DNA of 64,000 nucleotides from NCBI GenBank assembly GCA_030530875.1, contig JAUMUD010000010.1, positions 1-64,000 of the forward strand, read 5' to 3'. The notes below the pieces were generated by a model. That model was not told the origin of the DNA. It made no database searches and saw only the letters and a list, made by a program, of their open reading frames with translations. Below, one piece after another: positions 35,368 through 44,774 of the stretch. The position numbers were made by a program, and so were the translations under genes. This DNA is from Corynebacterium sp. Its GTDB lineage: Bacteria; Actinomycetota; Actinomycetes; Mycobacteriales; Mycobacteriaceae. Positions within the stretch are counted from its first letter, which is position 1, and every line of letters begins with the position of its first letter.

Positions 35368-36224
35368 GCCGAGGCTACTGGCCAGGAACCCAAGAAGACG
35401 TACTCCAAGGAGTGCGTCTTTAATCCTTCTAGGGCTGCGGCAAGATTTGGGTCCTCGGCGTGGCCAAGCAAATCCAGGAAGAAGTAATAGGTGCCGAATA
35501 CCTCGCGGGTTGGGCGGGATTCAATGCGGGTGAGGTCAATGCCACGGGTGGCGAATTCCGTCAGGGCGCGCACCAGGGAGCCTGGTTCGTGCTTGAGGCT
35601 CACAATGACCATGGAGCGGTAGTCCACCCCAGGAATCCTGACTGGGGCTGGTACCTGATCGGCATTAGCAACGAGGAAGAAACGGGTCTTGGCATGACCA
35701 TAGTCTGCCAGGCCCTCGGCGCGTACCTTGAGTTCGTAGGTGGTTGCGGCAATAACTGGGGCGAAGGCCAAGTCAGCGCCATCCTCGTGGACCATGCGGG
35801 CAGCAGCACCATTAGAGCTTGCTTCCACGTAGGTAGCCTGTGGGAGATTAGCGGCAACCCACTTCTTGAGCTGCGCATAGGCAACAGGGTGAGTGGTGAA
35901 GGTCTTCACCTCTGAGAGTGGAATATCGGTCTTGGTCATTGCTGCAAAGGCAATGGGCACGTCAACCTCGCCGAGGATACGAAGGTTACCTGCAAGCAGG
36001 CCATCGGCGGTAGCGGTAATGGAACCGTCCACGCTATTTTCTGCTGGCACCACACCATAGGTGTATTCACCGCCGGTTACCCCAGCCAGCACCGCGCTTG
36101 GCGATGCCTCCGGAATTTCCTCCACTCCCTCTGGGAGAATGCCAGTTTTGATGAAATTTCGAAGAGCAATTTCTGTGAATGTGCCGGCAGGGCCGAGATA
36201 TGCGATCTTTTCTGATGCAGCCAT
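35364..36224 (-). CDS. pheA: Prephenate dehydratase
   Basis: This 286-residue enzyme turns prephenate into phenylpyruvate for phenylalanine synthesis. The N-terminal part starts with YLGPAGTFTE; the catalytic Thr-Arg-Phe is in HAKTRFFLV. The C-terminal ACT domain, with LTRIESRP, gives feedback control by phenylalanine. It is monofunctional, with no chorismate mutase part. It is divergent from a membrane-protein gene with 26 bases between the starts. Confidence 0.95.
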   Translation of the reverse strand: MAASEKIAYLGPAGTFTEIALRNFIKTGILPEGVEEIPEASPSAVLAGVTGGEYTYGVVPAENSVDGSITATADGLLAGNLRILGEVDVPIAFAAMTKTDIPLSEVKTFTTHPVAYAQLKKWVAANLPQATYVEASSNGAAARMVHEDGADLAFAPVIAATTYELKVRAEGLADYGHAKTRFFLVANADQVPAPVRIPGVDYRSMVIVSLKHEPGSLVRALTEFATRGIDLTRIESRPTREVFGTYYFFLDLLGHAEDPNLAAALEGLKTHSLEYVFLGSWPVASA

Positions 36225-36233
36225 GACCCTAAG

Positions 36234-36241
36234 TTTATAAC
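36234..36241. promoter_or_regulatory. Shared palindromic -10 region between pheA and the CPBP gene
   Basis: The palindrome TTATAA supplies TATAAC for the plus strand and TATAAA for the minus strand. Each lies nine bases before its start codon (GTG at 36251, ATG at 36224). One sequence could therefore serve two short-leader or leaderless promoters. Confidence 0.5.
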
Positions 36242-36250
36242 ATTGATTAG

Positions 36251-36940
36251 GTGCGTAAGTTACAGATTTCTGAGATTTGGATCGTGCTGCTCATCACCTT
36301 CGGTATGAGTGGTCTTCGCTCCTTGGTGTCTTTGATTCAAGCGGCGCTCAATCCTGCCCCGCTGAGCTCTCAGACTGTGACCCTTAATGCCGGGGCGATT
36401 ATCTCCCAGTTACTCTCGGCTGTGGTGCTCTTTGCCTGGGGTGCGCTGGCTCTGTATCTGCTGCGCACTGTGAATCCCCCAACGACACTGTCTAAACTCC
36501 GGCCCGGCGCGGCCATTGGCTGGGGTGTTGGTTTGGCCGCGCTCATTGGTCTTCCAGGTTTGGCCTTCTACTACACTGCCCTGCAGCTTGGCTTGACCAA
36601 GGAAGTGGTGATTGCTGGTTCGTCGCTATTTGTTATTTGGGCGCTTGCCAATGCCTTTGGTGAAGAGGTCGTTGTTGTCCACTGGTTCACTACCCGCCTG
36701 GAACAGCTTGGGTGGAAGCCGTGGATGTTTATTCTTGCCTCGGCTATTTTGCGCGGTTCCTATCACCTTTATCAAGGTTATAGTGCGGGTTTGGGCAATA
36801 TCATTATGGGTCTTATCTTTGGGTATTTCTACTATAAGAAGCGCAATTATTGGCCACTTGTTCTTGCTCATGGGCTAATTGATACTGTGGCTTTCGCGGG
36901 ATACCCACTATTCGCTTCTATAATTAGTACCCATGGATAA
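36251..36940 (+). CDS. CPBP-type intramembrane protein (Abi/CAAX protease family)
   Basis: This 229-residue protein has about six membrane spans. The glutamate pair in NAFGEEVVVVHWF, the His in RGSYHLYQGY and the His in LAHGLIDTVAF match the three CPBP motifs. The Arg normally three residues after the Glu pair (EExxxR) is not in place, so protease activity is uncertain. It ends eight bases inside the following LCP gene, so the two are coupled. Confidence 0.8.
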   Translation: MRKLQISEIWIVLLITFGMSGLRSLVSLIQAALNPAPLSSQTVTLNAGAIISQLLSAVVLFAWGALALYLLRTVNPPTTLSKLRPGAAIGWGVGLAALIGLPGLAFYYTALQLGLTKEVVIAGSSLFVIWALANAFGEEVVVVHWFTTRLEQLGWKPWMFILASAILRGSYHLYQGYSAGLGNIIMGLIFGYFYYKKRNYWPLVLAHGLIDTVAFAGYPLFASIISTHG

Positions 36941-38204
36941 TGACTACGCTCGGGATGCGGACGGCAATATCATCCGCGACTCCCTCGGACGCCCAGTTCG
37001 TCGACGCCCGCAGGGAAACCCACCCAAGCAGCCACAACCACAGAAGCCTGCGCCAAAGCCGCAGAATGTGTGGCCACAGCGCCAGCAACAGCAGCAGCCA
37101 CCGCGACAGCAGCAGCCAGTGCAGCCTACGCGCCAGGCCCCACCCCAGCAGGTACCGCAACAGCCTAAGGAAACTCAGTACCTGCCACCACAGGGCCAGC
37201 AGCAACCTGCCCAGCCAGTGCAGTCTGGCTATCCGTCCCGGCCTTCTCCCCGGCCGGCCCAGCAGTATACCTCTGCCCCGCACCCTAACCGTGGGGTGGC
37301 ACCGCGACGTCGCAAGCGCCGCAAGTGGCCAATTATTCTGCTGATCCTGATTCTGATCTTTATCGGTATCCCTGTAGCCATCCTTGGCTGGGCTGATACC
37401 AAGCTCGACCGAATCCAGGCCCTGCCTGCCTCCCAGATCGCCTCGACTGGTGGCACCAACTGGCTCTTTATCGGCTCTGATTCCCGCCAGGGGATGACTG
37501 CAGAGCAGGAGGCAGCCTTGGGCACTGGCGATGTGGAGGGTAATGGTCGTACCGACACCATTATGCTTCTGCACATTCCAACCACTGGTAAGGCCACCTT
37601 GGTGTCCATCCCACGTGACTCCTATGTGAATATCCCTGGCTATGGCATGAATAAGATCAATGCTGCCTATGCCTTTGGTGGCCCGCAGCTTCTGGTCACC
37701 ACCGTGGAAAATTCCACCGGTCTGCATGTGAATCACGTGGCCGAGATTGGCTTCGCTGGTTTTGCGGGTCTTGTCGATGAGCTGGGTGGTATTGAACTCT
37801 GCCCGGATGAAGCCATCAATGACCCACTGGCTGGAATCAATGTAGCCGCTGGCTGCCAGGAGATGAATGGCGCCACTGCCCTTGGTTATGTGCGTACCCG
37901 TGCTACGGCCATGGGTGACCTTGACCGTGTTGTTCACCAGCGCGAGTTCTTCACTGCAATTATCAAGAAGCTCACCAACCTGCAGTCGCTGATGAATCCA
38001 ATTGGTGTGATTAACTCCTTGAGTCTTTCCTTCGCTGTGGACCAGCACGCTCATATTTGGGATTTGGTTCGTGTGGCCTTCGCTGCCCGAAGCGGACTTG
38101 AGACCACCACTGTTCCTGTTGGTGGCTTCCAATCCACCAGCGTGGGTAGCGTGGTCAACTGGGATACTGACCAGGCATCGGCTCTCTTCAATTCCCTGAA
38201 ATAA
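36933..38204 (+). CDS. lcpB: LytR-CpsA-Psr (LCP) glycopolymer transferase
   Basis: This 423-residue protein attaches lipid-linked wall polymer, here arabinogalactan, to peptidoglycan. The first 125 residues are a cytoplasmic Gln/Pro-rich tail ending in RRRKRRKW, followed by one membrane span (about 131-152). The LCP domain shows FIGSDSRQG, GRTDTIMLLH and SIPRDSYVNIPG. There is no LytR_C extension. Its place near pheA fits lcpB of C. glutamicum as I recall it, rather than the essential lcpA. The low-complexity tail is longer than I would expect. Confidence 0.9.
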   Translation: MDNDYARDADGNIIRDSLGRPVRRRPQGNPPKQPQPQKPAPKPQNVWPQRQQQQQPPRQQQPVQPTRQAPPQQVPQQPKETQYLPPQGQQQPAQPVQSGYPSRPSPRPAQQYTSAPHPNRGVAPRRRKRRKWPIILLILILIFIGIPVAILGWADTKLDRIQALPASQIASTGGTNWLFIGSDSRQGMTAEQEAALGTGDVEGNGRTDTIMLLHIPTTGKATLVSIPRDSYVNIPGYGMNKINAAYAFGGPQLLVTTVENSTGLHVNHVAEIGFAGFAGLVDELGGIELCPDEAINDPLAGINVAAGCQEMNGATALGYVRTRATAMGDLDRVVHQREFFTAIIKKLTNLQSLMNPIGVINSLSLSFAVDQHAHIWDLVRVAFAARSGLETTTVPVGGFQSTSVGSVVNWDTDQASALFNSLK

Positions 38205-38206
38205 AG

Positions 38207-38244
38207 AAATGCTCTTCCAGTTCAAAACTGGAAGAGCATTTTTC
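38207..38244. terminator. Strong bidirectional terminator
   Basis: AAATGCTCTTCCAGTT and AACTGGAAGAGCATTT are perfect 16-bp arms around a short loop, with T or A runs on both sides. It separates the converging lcpB and DUF5926 genes. Confidence 0.92.
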
Positions 38245-38266
38245 TTGTAATTACATCCGGAAGCTA

Positions 38267-39166
38267 TTAGCGGATGGTCACCTGGCGGGACTTAATGTTC
38301 TCCAGGTAACGGCGCTCCTCAGGGCTAAGCTCCTGGTCGCCGAATGCAGCATCAATCTTCTTGGCTACTGCCTCGAGTGGAGCCTTGAATTCCTGGGCAC
38401 TGACCGTTGGGTCAAGGTCGAAAACAGGAACAACTAGGCCGTGGGTGCGGAATACACCAGCGAACTTGGTGTCCTCACCGAGGTTGAGCTCACCAGCGGC
38501 ACCAACGCGGGCCAGGGCCTTGAGCAATGGCTCTTCCTCATCAGTGCGAATCCAGCGGATGTGAGCCTTGGAGCCGGCATCAACCCACCATGCGGAACCA
38601 GGGACGTCAGCCTCGACATGCTCGGTTGGCATGATGGCGTCAGTAGCGCGCTGCAGGAGCTCACGGTACTGAGGATCGACAGCGCCACCCTCAGGAACCC
38701 ACCAGTTGAAGTCATTCTTGACGGTGATTTCACCGATGCTCTCGAGGATGTCAGTGAGGGCTGGCTGGGTACCATCATTGGCGGCAGAGTTGAGCTGCTC
38801 GCCTTCCTTGGCGTCCTTCACCCATGCGAGCTGGTAAGCAAGGTCGCGGCCTGGGTTCTGGGAACCGGTATTGGTCTGCAGGGCCACGAATGGACCGTCG
38901 GTACGCACCATGGCAGCAACAGCACCAGGGAGGACGGTAGCCAGGGTCACGGCAGAGCCGTCCTTAAGCTTGGCCTCGACGGTGGCGGCAGGAACGAAGA
39001 CCTGCAGAGCGACGAGGTCAGCCTCGGCATCATAACCACCGAACGGACGAGGGTCGCGCTCGAGCTTAGCGCGCTCAGCTGCGCGTGCAGCGAGCTTGGC
39101 CTGACGACGGCTCATGCCCTCAGGCAGCTGCTCTTTCTTCTTATTCTTTTTACCCATGAAGCCCAT
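38267..39166 (-). CDS. DUF5926 family protein
   Basis: This 299-residue cytosolic protein has a basic Lys/Arg/Ala-rich start (MGKKNKKKEQ...) and then RPFGGYDAEADLVALQVFVPAA, the mark of DUF5926, a family found in actinomycetes with no known function. It has no membrane span. The ATG three codons downstream is an alternative start. It stands alone between two terminators, so it is probably a single-gene unit. Confidence 0.8.
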   Translation of the reverse strand: MGFMGKKNKKKEQLPEGMSRRQAKLAARAAERAKLERDPRPFGGYDAEADLVALQVFVPAATVEAKLKDGSAVTLATVLPGAVAAMVRTDGPFVALQTNTGSQNPGRDLAYQLAWVKDAKEGEQLNSAANDGTQPALTDILESIGEITVKNDFNWWVPEGGAVDPQYRELLQRATDAIMPTEHVEADVPGSAWWVDAGSKAHIRWIRTDEEEPLLKALARVGAAGELNLGEDTKFAGVFRTHGLVVPVFDLDPTVSAQEFKAPLEAVAKKIDAAFGDQELSPEERRYLENIKSRQVTIR

Positions 39167-39176
39167 AATACAGGCA

Positions 39177-39213
39177 AAACTCCCCGAAAGGCACGTACCT
39201 TCCGAGGAGTTTC
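39177..39213 (-). terminator. Terminator after the large surface-protein gene
   Basis: AAACTCC...GGAGTTT with inner GAAAGG/CCTTCC arms forms a long hairpin around CACGTA. The minus strand runs into TTTTG. It starts 30 bases past the stop at 39243. Confidence 0.75.
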
Positions 39214-39242
39214 AGTAAATCTACAGCTGAGTTTCGCTGGGC

Positions 39243-42200
39243 TTAGCGACGACCAAGAGCCTGGTCAATGGCGCGCTGCACATTAGCAATGGCACCATCA
39301 ACAACGGCACGGAAGTCAGCATCGTGGACATAGCCCCAACCAAGGGCACCAGCGCCACCAACGCCGAGCAGAGCGAGAATTACAGCAATCCAGTTGAAGC
39401 CCTTCTTGGAAGGAGTGCTCTCCTGGGTCTGCTGCTGGCTTGTGCTTGGTGCGGTGACCTCGCCAGCATCGTAGGCATTGAGGTAAGTATTAGCGCGGGC
39501 ACGCAGCTCATCCAGGGTCTTGTCGCTATTCACATCGGTGCGGATGGTGTTGAGATTATCCGCATTCACACCGCTGTTGGTTGCGTTCTGGACGATGGCG
39601 TCACGCACGATCACGAGCAGGGTTTCCATATCGTCAGCTGCAGCAATATTCGTAGTGTAGCTGGTGCGCTCAGCATCGCTCAGACCTGCAAGGCCAGTGA
39701 TAATAGCGGTGGCCTCATTGCGGTCAGCCTGAGTGATAGGGGTGCTGGTGCGTGGGCTCTGGCTGCCTGGTTCCTGGGTACCAGAATCCTGGGTGCTTGG
39801 GGTGCTTGCACCAGTGGTGGTAGGAGCATCTGCATTAGAGGTAGTAGGCTCAGTGCTCTTAGCGGAATCATCACCTGGGTTGGTGGAGTCAGAACCACCA
39901 GTGCTTGGGGTAGATGGATTAGTGGTGGTAGTGGTGCTGCTACCAGTGCCGCCACCGGTGATTGGGGCATCACCGAAGCCGTAGGAATCCCAGTCACCGA
40001 GGTTTGGATCGCTATCGGCGCCAGCGACGAAGCTCAGCAGTGCAATGAAGAGCTTGCGCAGGGTCTGTGCGGTGCCCACAGTAGAATTAGACAGGTTGCC
40101 GAGCTCAGCCGCGAGGGAGTTCATGTCCTCGATCGACTTGTCGTTGGTGTACTTAGCCTTGGCAGCATCGGCACTGGTCTTATAGCCCTTGAGGGTGTTC
40201 ACATTGGTGTCGATGGCTGCGCGGATGCTGTCATAGGCATCCTGGGAAGCACTGTCCTTGGCCTTCATACCAGAAGCTAGACCACTGACATACTCACCAA
40301 AGGCAGCGCCACGGCTAATCACACCGTAGGCGTCATCGATGGAAGCCTTGGTGGAGGCGAGCGCATCCGCGATACGTGCGGCAATAGCCTGAGTCATGCG
40401 GTTGTAGGCCGCCTCAGCCTTCTTCACATCCTCATTGGTGTCGCGGTTGGTATTGCCGGCATCAGCAGCAGTGCGTGCGGATTCAAGAGCGGTCTGAGCA
40501 GCGGTCTGCAGAGAAGCAAGGTCGCTCACATTGGCATTAGGAACATTGCCCTCGAGGCCAATGACGGTACGTGCAGCAGCTGCAGCATTGATATCAGCAA
40601 GATCCTTCTGGGCCTTAGTCAGGGACTCAGCAGAAGCGGAAGTGCCATTGACCGCCTTAGCGATCATGTCATCAACAATCTTCTTAGAGTCAGATGCGAG
40701 ATTAGCTGCGTCAGTAGCGGTGGCAGCATTGCGAGCTGCCTGCAGGTTAGCCTCAACCTTAGCTGCGGATTCAGCGAGTTCCTTATCCACCGCAGTGCGG
40801 GCAGCGGTATCTGTTTCCTGGCTCTTCAGGGTTTGAACATAATCCTCGGCCTTTCCGACCGCGGTTTCCGCATCACCGAAATGCTGCGCAGTTTCGCTGG
40901 TCAGCATCCTTTCATCGCGGACTGCGTCCAGCTTTGCCTTTGCAGCATTAGCATGTTCTTCGGCTTCAGCAGAGGTCTTTGCAGCCAATGCCTTATTAGC
41001 TTCTTCGATGGCATCAGCGGAAGCCTGGAGTACCTGGGCAATCTGATTGTTAAGCTCTTCGTCGAACTTGCGGATACGCTCCTGGTTAGTCTTGGCGTTC
41101 GCCATTGCGGAGTCAAAAATGACCTTGAACTTATCGTAGACCGTATCGACTTCGTCAGCCTTGGCGTCATTCTTAGCTGCCAGCGCCTCATTATTCGCAG
41201 AATTGAGGTGGGCGATGATGGAGTTAATCTCGTTTATGTCCTTGGCGGTACCAGCACCAGAATTAGCAGCGATGACCTCTGTCTGTGCACCATTGATAAT
41301 GCTGAGGCTCGTATTGATACGGTTAGCGACAGTGGTGTAGTTCGCCTGTGCCGTAGCATACGCAGCCTGAATTTCATTAATGGCCTTGGCAGTAGTAGTA
41401 CCACCAGTGGACTGCAGGTCCTGCGCCTTCTTCAGCAGGCCAGCAACCTGGCTGACAAGGTCCTTGGCTGCAGCAGTGGAGCGTGCATCAAGTACCTGCT
41501 GGGCAAGCTGCTGGGCCTGAATGGAGAACTGCTGCGCCTGGGTATCAGCGGTATTACGAGCAGCATTATTGATGTCTGGCAGATTCTCAATCACGGAGCG
41601 CAGATCGCCGACAGTCGTTGCATCGCCAATCTTGTCGGTGATGATGTCCTTGGTACCTGGGTAAGTGGTGCTGAAGGCGTCGTCGAGAAGCTTCTTGAGA
41701 GTATCCGAAACAGGAGTCTTGGCTGCATCATCATTAGCGGAAGCAGAGGCAAGGTTCTGAGCCTGGTTGGTGAAGTCAGCAATCTCCTGGCTGCTGGTGA
41801 ACTCGTGGCTGCCCAGGTAGTTAACCAGAGCGGCACGAACCTGGTCATTGTACTCACCAGGGCCAAGGTCGCTGAGGTTGTTGAGAATCTGGCGGGCGCT
41901 CTCGGTCATGGCGTGCTTAACCACTGGCCATGCCTGGTTGAGGGCGACCTCCTGGCCATCAATATTGGTACTAAAGCCAGCATTGGAAAGCTGCTTATCC
42001 TCGCGGTGTCCCCAGAGCTTATTAGCCATTGCGGTGAGCTTGGTATTGTCACCGTCGAAGCCCATGAAATTAGCGGAGTAATTATTCCAACCATTCAGGG
42101 AACGGCGAACATAATTAGCTGCATAGCGGCCCTTGGAGTCCTTCTGGAGCTGACCGAATGGATCAGCGGCCTGAGCGGCGATGGTCACATCGGTATCGGC

Positions 42201-42779
42201 GCTAATTACTGCCTGGTTAAAGTCAATGCGCAGCTCATGATCATGAGGCACGAAGGAAGAGATATTACTTGCGTACTGCTGTGGGGCGAAGCCATAGGCG
42301 CCAGCTTCAGTGAAGCTCTTGTCGGAGCCAATGGTCATCTGGGAGGACCAAATCTGCTGAGCCCCGGTGAGGGAATTGCCAGCGACATAGATAGGGCTGT
42401 CAACACGCAGGGTGCGGAGGTTAAAGGCCTGAACCTGTGCGTCCTTATAGGAAATATTGGAAGCGGTAATGCTTGGGTTAATGAGGTAGACCGTTGGGTC
42501 GGAGTTAAAGTATGGGCTGGCGTAACGCACCATCAGGTGCACGGTACCAGTGAGACGACCATTGGTGTCGAAGTCAGGGGTAACCTCAAGATGGGCATAG
42601 TTAGAGGAATCAGAAGCGATGGTCAAATATGGGTTATTGGCCGCGACAGCAACATCAGCAATAGCTGCATGCGGTACGGTGACAATGGTGCTGACCGTGC
42701 CGACGCTCAGCAGGGAGGCAAGCGCCATTTTCCCTAGTGAACGGCTCAAACGCACATTTCCTTTAACCTGTGGTTTCAT
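39243..42779 (-). CDS. Large secreted Ala-rich coiled-coil surface protein with C-terminal anchor
   Basis: This protein has about 1178 residues. The frame opens at 42821, but the ATG at 42779 has GGAAGGG upstream and lies downstream of a good promoter. The signal peptide covers about residues 1-50 (ending near IADVAVA). Residues 50-350 are mixed and probably folded, with several predicted beta stretches. Residues 350-1000 are Ala-rich and helical. A Thr/Ser/Pro-rich stretch follows, then a GA-like helical module with LSDAERTSYTTNIAAADD, a membrane span in KKGFNWIAVILALLGVGG, and an amphipathic tail ending QALGRR. No LPXTG is present. A wall-spanning stalk or adhesin is inferred. Confidence 0.85.
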   Translation of the reverse strand: MKPQVKGNVRLSRSLGKMALASLLSVGTVSTIVTVPHAAIADVAVAANNPYLTIASDSSNYAHLEVTPDFDTNGRLTGTVHLMVRYASPYFNSDPTVYLINPSITASNISYKDAQVQAFNLRTLRVDSPIYVAGNSLTGAQQIWSSQMTIGSDKSFTEAGAYGFAPQQYASNISSFVPHDHELRIDFNQAVISADTDVTIAAQAADPFGQLQKDSKGRYAANYVRRSLNGWNNYSANFMGFDGDNTKLTAMANKLWGHREDKQLSNAGFSTNIDGQEVALNQAWPVVKHAMTESARQILNNLSDLGPGEYNDQVRAALVNYLGSHEFTSSQEIADFTNQAQNLASASANDDAAKTPVSDTLKKLLDDAFSTTYPGTKDIITDKIGDATTVGDLRSVIENLPDINNAARNTADTQAQQFSIQAQQLAQQVLDARSTAAAKDLVSQVAGLLKKAQDLQSTGGTTTAKAINEIQAAYATAQANYTTVANRINTSLSIINGAQTEVIAANSGAGTAKDINEINSIIAHLNSANNEALAAKNDAKADEVDTVYDKFKVIFDSAMANAKTNQERIRKFDEELNNQIAQVLQASADAIEEANKALAAKTSAEAEEHANAAKAKLDAVRDERMLTSETAQHFGDAETAVGKAEDYVQTLKSQETDTAARTAVDKELAESAAKVEANLQAARNAATATDAANLASDSKKIVDDMIAKAVNGTSASAESLTKAQKDLADINAAAAARTVIGLEGNVPNANVSDLASLQTAAQTALESARTAADAGNTNRDTNEDVKKAEAAYNRMTQAIAARIADALASTKASIDDAYGVISRGAAFGEYVSGLASGMKAKDSASQDAYDSIRAAIDTNVNTLKGYKTSADAAKAKYTNDKSIEDMNSLAAELGNLSNSTVGTAQTLRKLFIALLSFVAGADSDPNLGDWDSYGFGDAPITGGGTGSSTTTTTNPSTPSTGGSDSTNPGDDSAKSTEPTTSNADAPTTTGASTPSTQDSGTQEPGSQSPRTSTPITQADRNEATAIITGLAGLSDAERTSYTTNIAAADDMETLLVIVRDAIVQNATNSGVNADNLNTIRTDVNSDKTLDELRARANTYLNAYDAGEVTAPSTSQQQTQESTPSKKGFNWIAVILALLGVGGAGALGWGYVHDADFRAVVDGAIANVQRAIDQALGRR

Positions 42780-42820
42780 GTAATTACCCTTCCAAAAATT
42801 AGCAGTACACAGCTGTATCA

Positions 42821-42849
42821 ATTCTAAGAGAAACCTTAAGTAATTACAA
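42821..42849 (-). promoter_or_regulatory. Promoter of the large surface-protein gene
   Basis: On the minus strand TTGTAA and TAGAAT are separated by exactly 17 bases. The start of transcription would fall near 42814, about 35 bases before the ATG at 42779. Confidence 0.6.
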
Positions 42850-42911
42850 GTAGACGGCCAATGTTCCTTGGTTTTTTGAATACTTCCTTAAAGTTTCTTA
42901 GGTGCGCATAG

Positions 42912-42940
42912 AAAAACCCCAGACCCGAAGGCCTGGGGTT
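42912..42940 (-). terminator. Rho-independent terminator of ldh
   Basis: On the minus strand AACCCCAG pairs with CTGGGGTT around a GC-rich inner loop, followed by TTTTTC. Confidence 0.88.
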
Positions 42941-42982
42941 GAAGCTCAAACAGGAATTAACTCCTGCTTGCTGTACCTAAGA

Positions 42983-43930
42983 TTAGGCGAAGAATGGATC
43001 CTGGATTTCGCGCAGGGTCTTAACAGACTTCTTGAAGCGCTCCATCTCGTGATCGTTGAGCTCGAGCTCGACAACGCGACGGATACCACGACGGTTGACG
43101 ATAGCTGGGGTACCGATGTAGATGTTCTCCTCGCCGTACTCGCCACGGAGCAGAGCGGAAACTGGGAGAGCAACTTCCTGGTTGAGGAGGACTGCACGGG
43201 TGATACGTGCGAGGCCCATGCCGATACCGAAGGAGGTGGAGCCCTTAGCGTTAATAATGGTGTAAGCAGCGTCGCGGGTCTCTTCGAAGATCTTCTCGAG
43301 CTTGCCCTCGAGGCTTGGGTCCTTCTCGAGCTGCTTACGCATGGAAACACCAGCGATAGTAGCGGAGGAGAGAACTGGAAGCTCGGTGTCGCCGTGCTCA
43401 CCAATGATGTAAGCGTGGATGGAGGTTGGGGCTACCTCGTAGAGCTCGCCGAGCATGTAGCGGAAGCGAGCAGAGTCCAGAACAGTACCGGAACCAATGA
43501 CGCGGTGTGCTGGCAGACCGGAGTACTTCCAGACAGCGTAGGTGAGGATGTCGACTGGGTTAGAAGCAATCAGGAAGATGCCGTCGAAGCCATTAGCCAT
43601 AACTTCGTCAACGATGGACTTCATGATCTTCATGTTCTTGTCAACGAGCTGGAGACGGGTCTCGCCTGGCTTCTGAGCAGCGCCAGCGCAGATGACGACC
43701 ATAGCAGCGTCGTTGCAGTCAGCGTAGGTACCCTTGGTGACCTTGGTGCGGGTTGGAGCCCAAACAACACCGTGGTTGAGGTCCTGAACGTTACCCTCAA
43801 GCTTCTTCTCATCAATATCGATAATTGCGAGGTGATCACAGGTGCCCTGGTTCACGAGAGCAAAAGCATAGGCGATTCCGACGTCGCCAGCACCAACGAG
43901 GACAACCTTGTTGCCAACACTCAACTTCAT
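42983..43930 (-). CDS. ldh: L-lactate dehydrogenase
   Basis: This 315-residue NAD-dependent enzyme reduces pyruvate to lactate. The Rossmann motif is [17 protein letters not shown]. The substrate Arg stands in [11 protein letters not shown] and the catalytic His in [13 protein letters not shown]. The loop [12 protein letters not shown] places it with lactate rather than malate dehydrogenases. GGAG lies ten bases before the ATG. The gene stands alone between a terminator and a 244-bp divergent gap. Confidence 0.96.
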   Translation of the reverse strand: MKLSVGNKVVLVGAGDVGIAYAFALVNQGTCDHLAIIDIDEKKLEGNVQDLNHGVVWAPTRTKVTKGTYADCNDAAMVVICAGAAQKPGETRLQLVDKNMKIMKSIVDEVMANGFDGIFLIASNPVDILTYAVWKYSGLPAHRVIGSGTVLDSARFRYMLGELYEVAPTSIHAYIIGEHGDTELPVLSSATIAGVSMRKQLEKDPSLEGKLEKIFEETRDAAYTIINAKGSTSFGIGMGLARITRAVLLNQEVALPVSALLRGEYGEENIYIGTPAIVNRRGIRRVVELELNDHEMERFKKSVKTLREIQDPFFA

Positions 43931-44174
43931 TTTTTACATGCTCCTATACATGGGTAATAGTTCGTGGCGGCAGTGTGACTACTGCCCCTCCCAATCTATT
44001 TTCCATACTTTGGGCCACTTTTGCCCGTGAATGTATGGTTTATCACTCTAAATATTGAGTGAGCTTATGAAAATCACGGTTATTAATAACTCGCTAAATT
44101 TTTGTCTTATGTTTTGCTAATGTAGAGAGAAGATTAAATCCAGTTAATTAAAATCGGGTTGCGAAGGAGCTCCA

Positions 44175-44696
44175 GTGAACAATAACAATCCCTTTGATCC
44201 AAATATGATTTACGACGGTATTCGTAATGTACTTTTTGCGATCGCAGCCTTCGTGGCACTGGTAGGCCTTATTGCTCCTAATTCTATTAAGGCACCAGAG
44301 TCTGCCGCGCCAACAACCACGGTTACTAGCACGGTAAAGCTTGGTCCTAACGGCAATAACACCGAATTCAATAGGGAATTTAGCGCTGCTTTTGCTAGCC
44401 TGGCTCAGAGCAATGCCCTTGTGCTCGGCGATAACTCCCAGAATTACGCCATGGATATGGCTGAAACTGCAGCCAGCGGAGCTGACGTCACCGGCAAGGT
44501 TCCTAATATTAGGTGGATCCTCTGGATTAAGGACAACGAGCGCGACAAGAGTCCACAGCAGATTGCCCAGGATTTTTACACTGATAAGAGGGACGACATT
44601 CACAGCAGCACCGGTAATGGTCAGTGGTCCATCGCCATCCTGCCAGGTCGCCAGGCCAATGACGTCATCGTTGTTTATGCATACATCATGCCGTAG
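44175..44696 (+). CDS. Membrane-anchored protein of unknown function
   Basis: This 173-residue protein starts at a GTG with AAGGAG upstream. One membrane span covers about residues 18-36, followed by a Thr-rich linker; the rest (about 60-173) is outside. The part from FNREFSAAFASLAQ through AMDMAETAASG to the final VYAYIMP has some resemblance in order to CAP/SCP domains, but the key His residues are not evident, so I do not assign it. It lies just before sodA, separated by a palindromic region. Confidence 0.75.
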   Translation: MNNNNPFDPNMIYDGIRNVLFAIAAFVALVGLIAPNSIKAPESAAPTTTVTSTVKLGPNGNNTEFNREFSAAFASLAQSNALVLGDNSQNYAMDMAETAASGADVTGKVPNIRWILWIKDNERDKSPQQIAQDFYTDKRDDIHSSTGNGQWSIAILPGRQANDVIVVYAYIMP

Positions 44697-44735
44697 CATT
44701 TCTTCGCTCTAGCGCCACGCACTTCGAAAACCGAT

Positions 44736-44774
44736 ACACCAAAGTAAAGACAAGCTCTTTGCTTTGGTGTATAG
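44736..44774. promoter_or_regulatory. 11-bp inverted repeat overlapping the sodA -10 box
   Basis: ATACACCAAAG and CTTTGGTGTAT are perfect arms 17 bases apart. The right arm runs into TATAGT (44772-44777), a likely -10 box about 60 bases before the sodA ATG. It may be an operator, or the terminator of the gene before. Confidence 0.5.

Noticed and set aside
40833..42737. Plus-strand frame of 634 codons opposite the large surface protein
   Set aside because: Antisense to a gene with its own promoter, ribosome site and signal peptide; the low-complexity sequence explains the open frame.
39243..42779. Surface proteins considered as substrates of the sortase at 57112
   Set aside because: No LPXTG or LAXTG motif precedes the C-terminal membrane spans, and the tails after the spans are not the usual short Arg/Lys tail.
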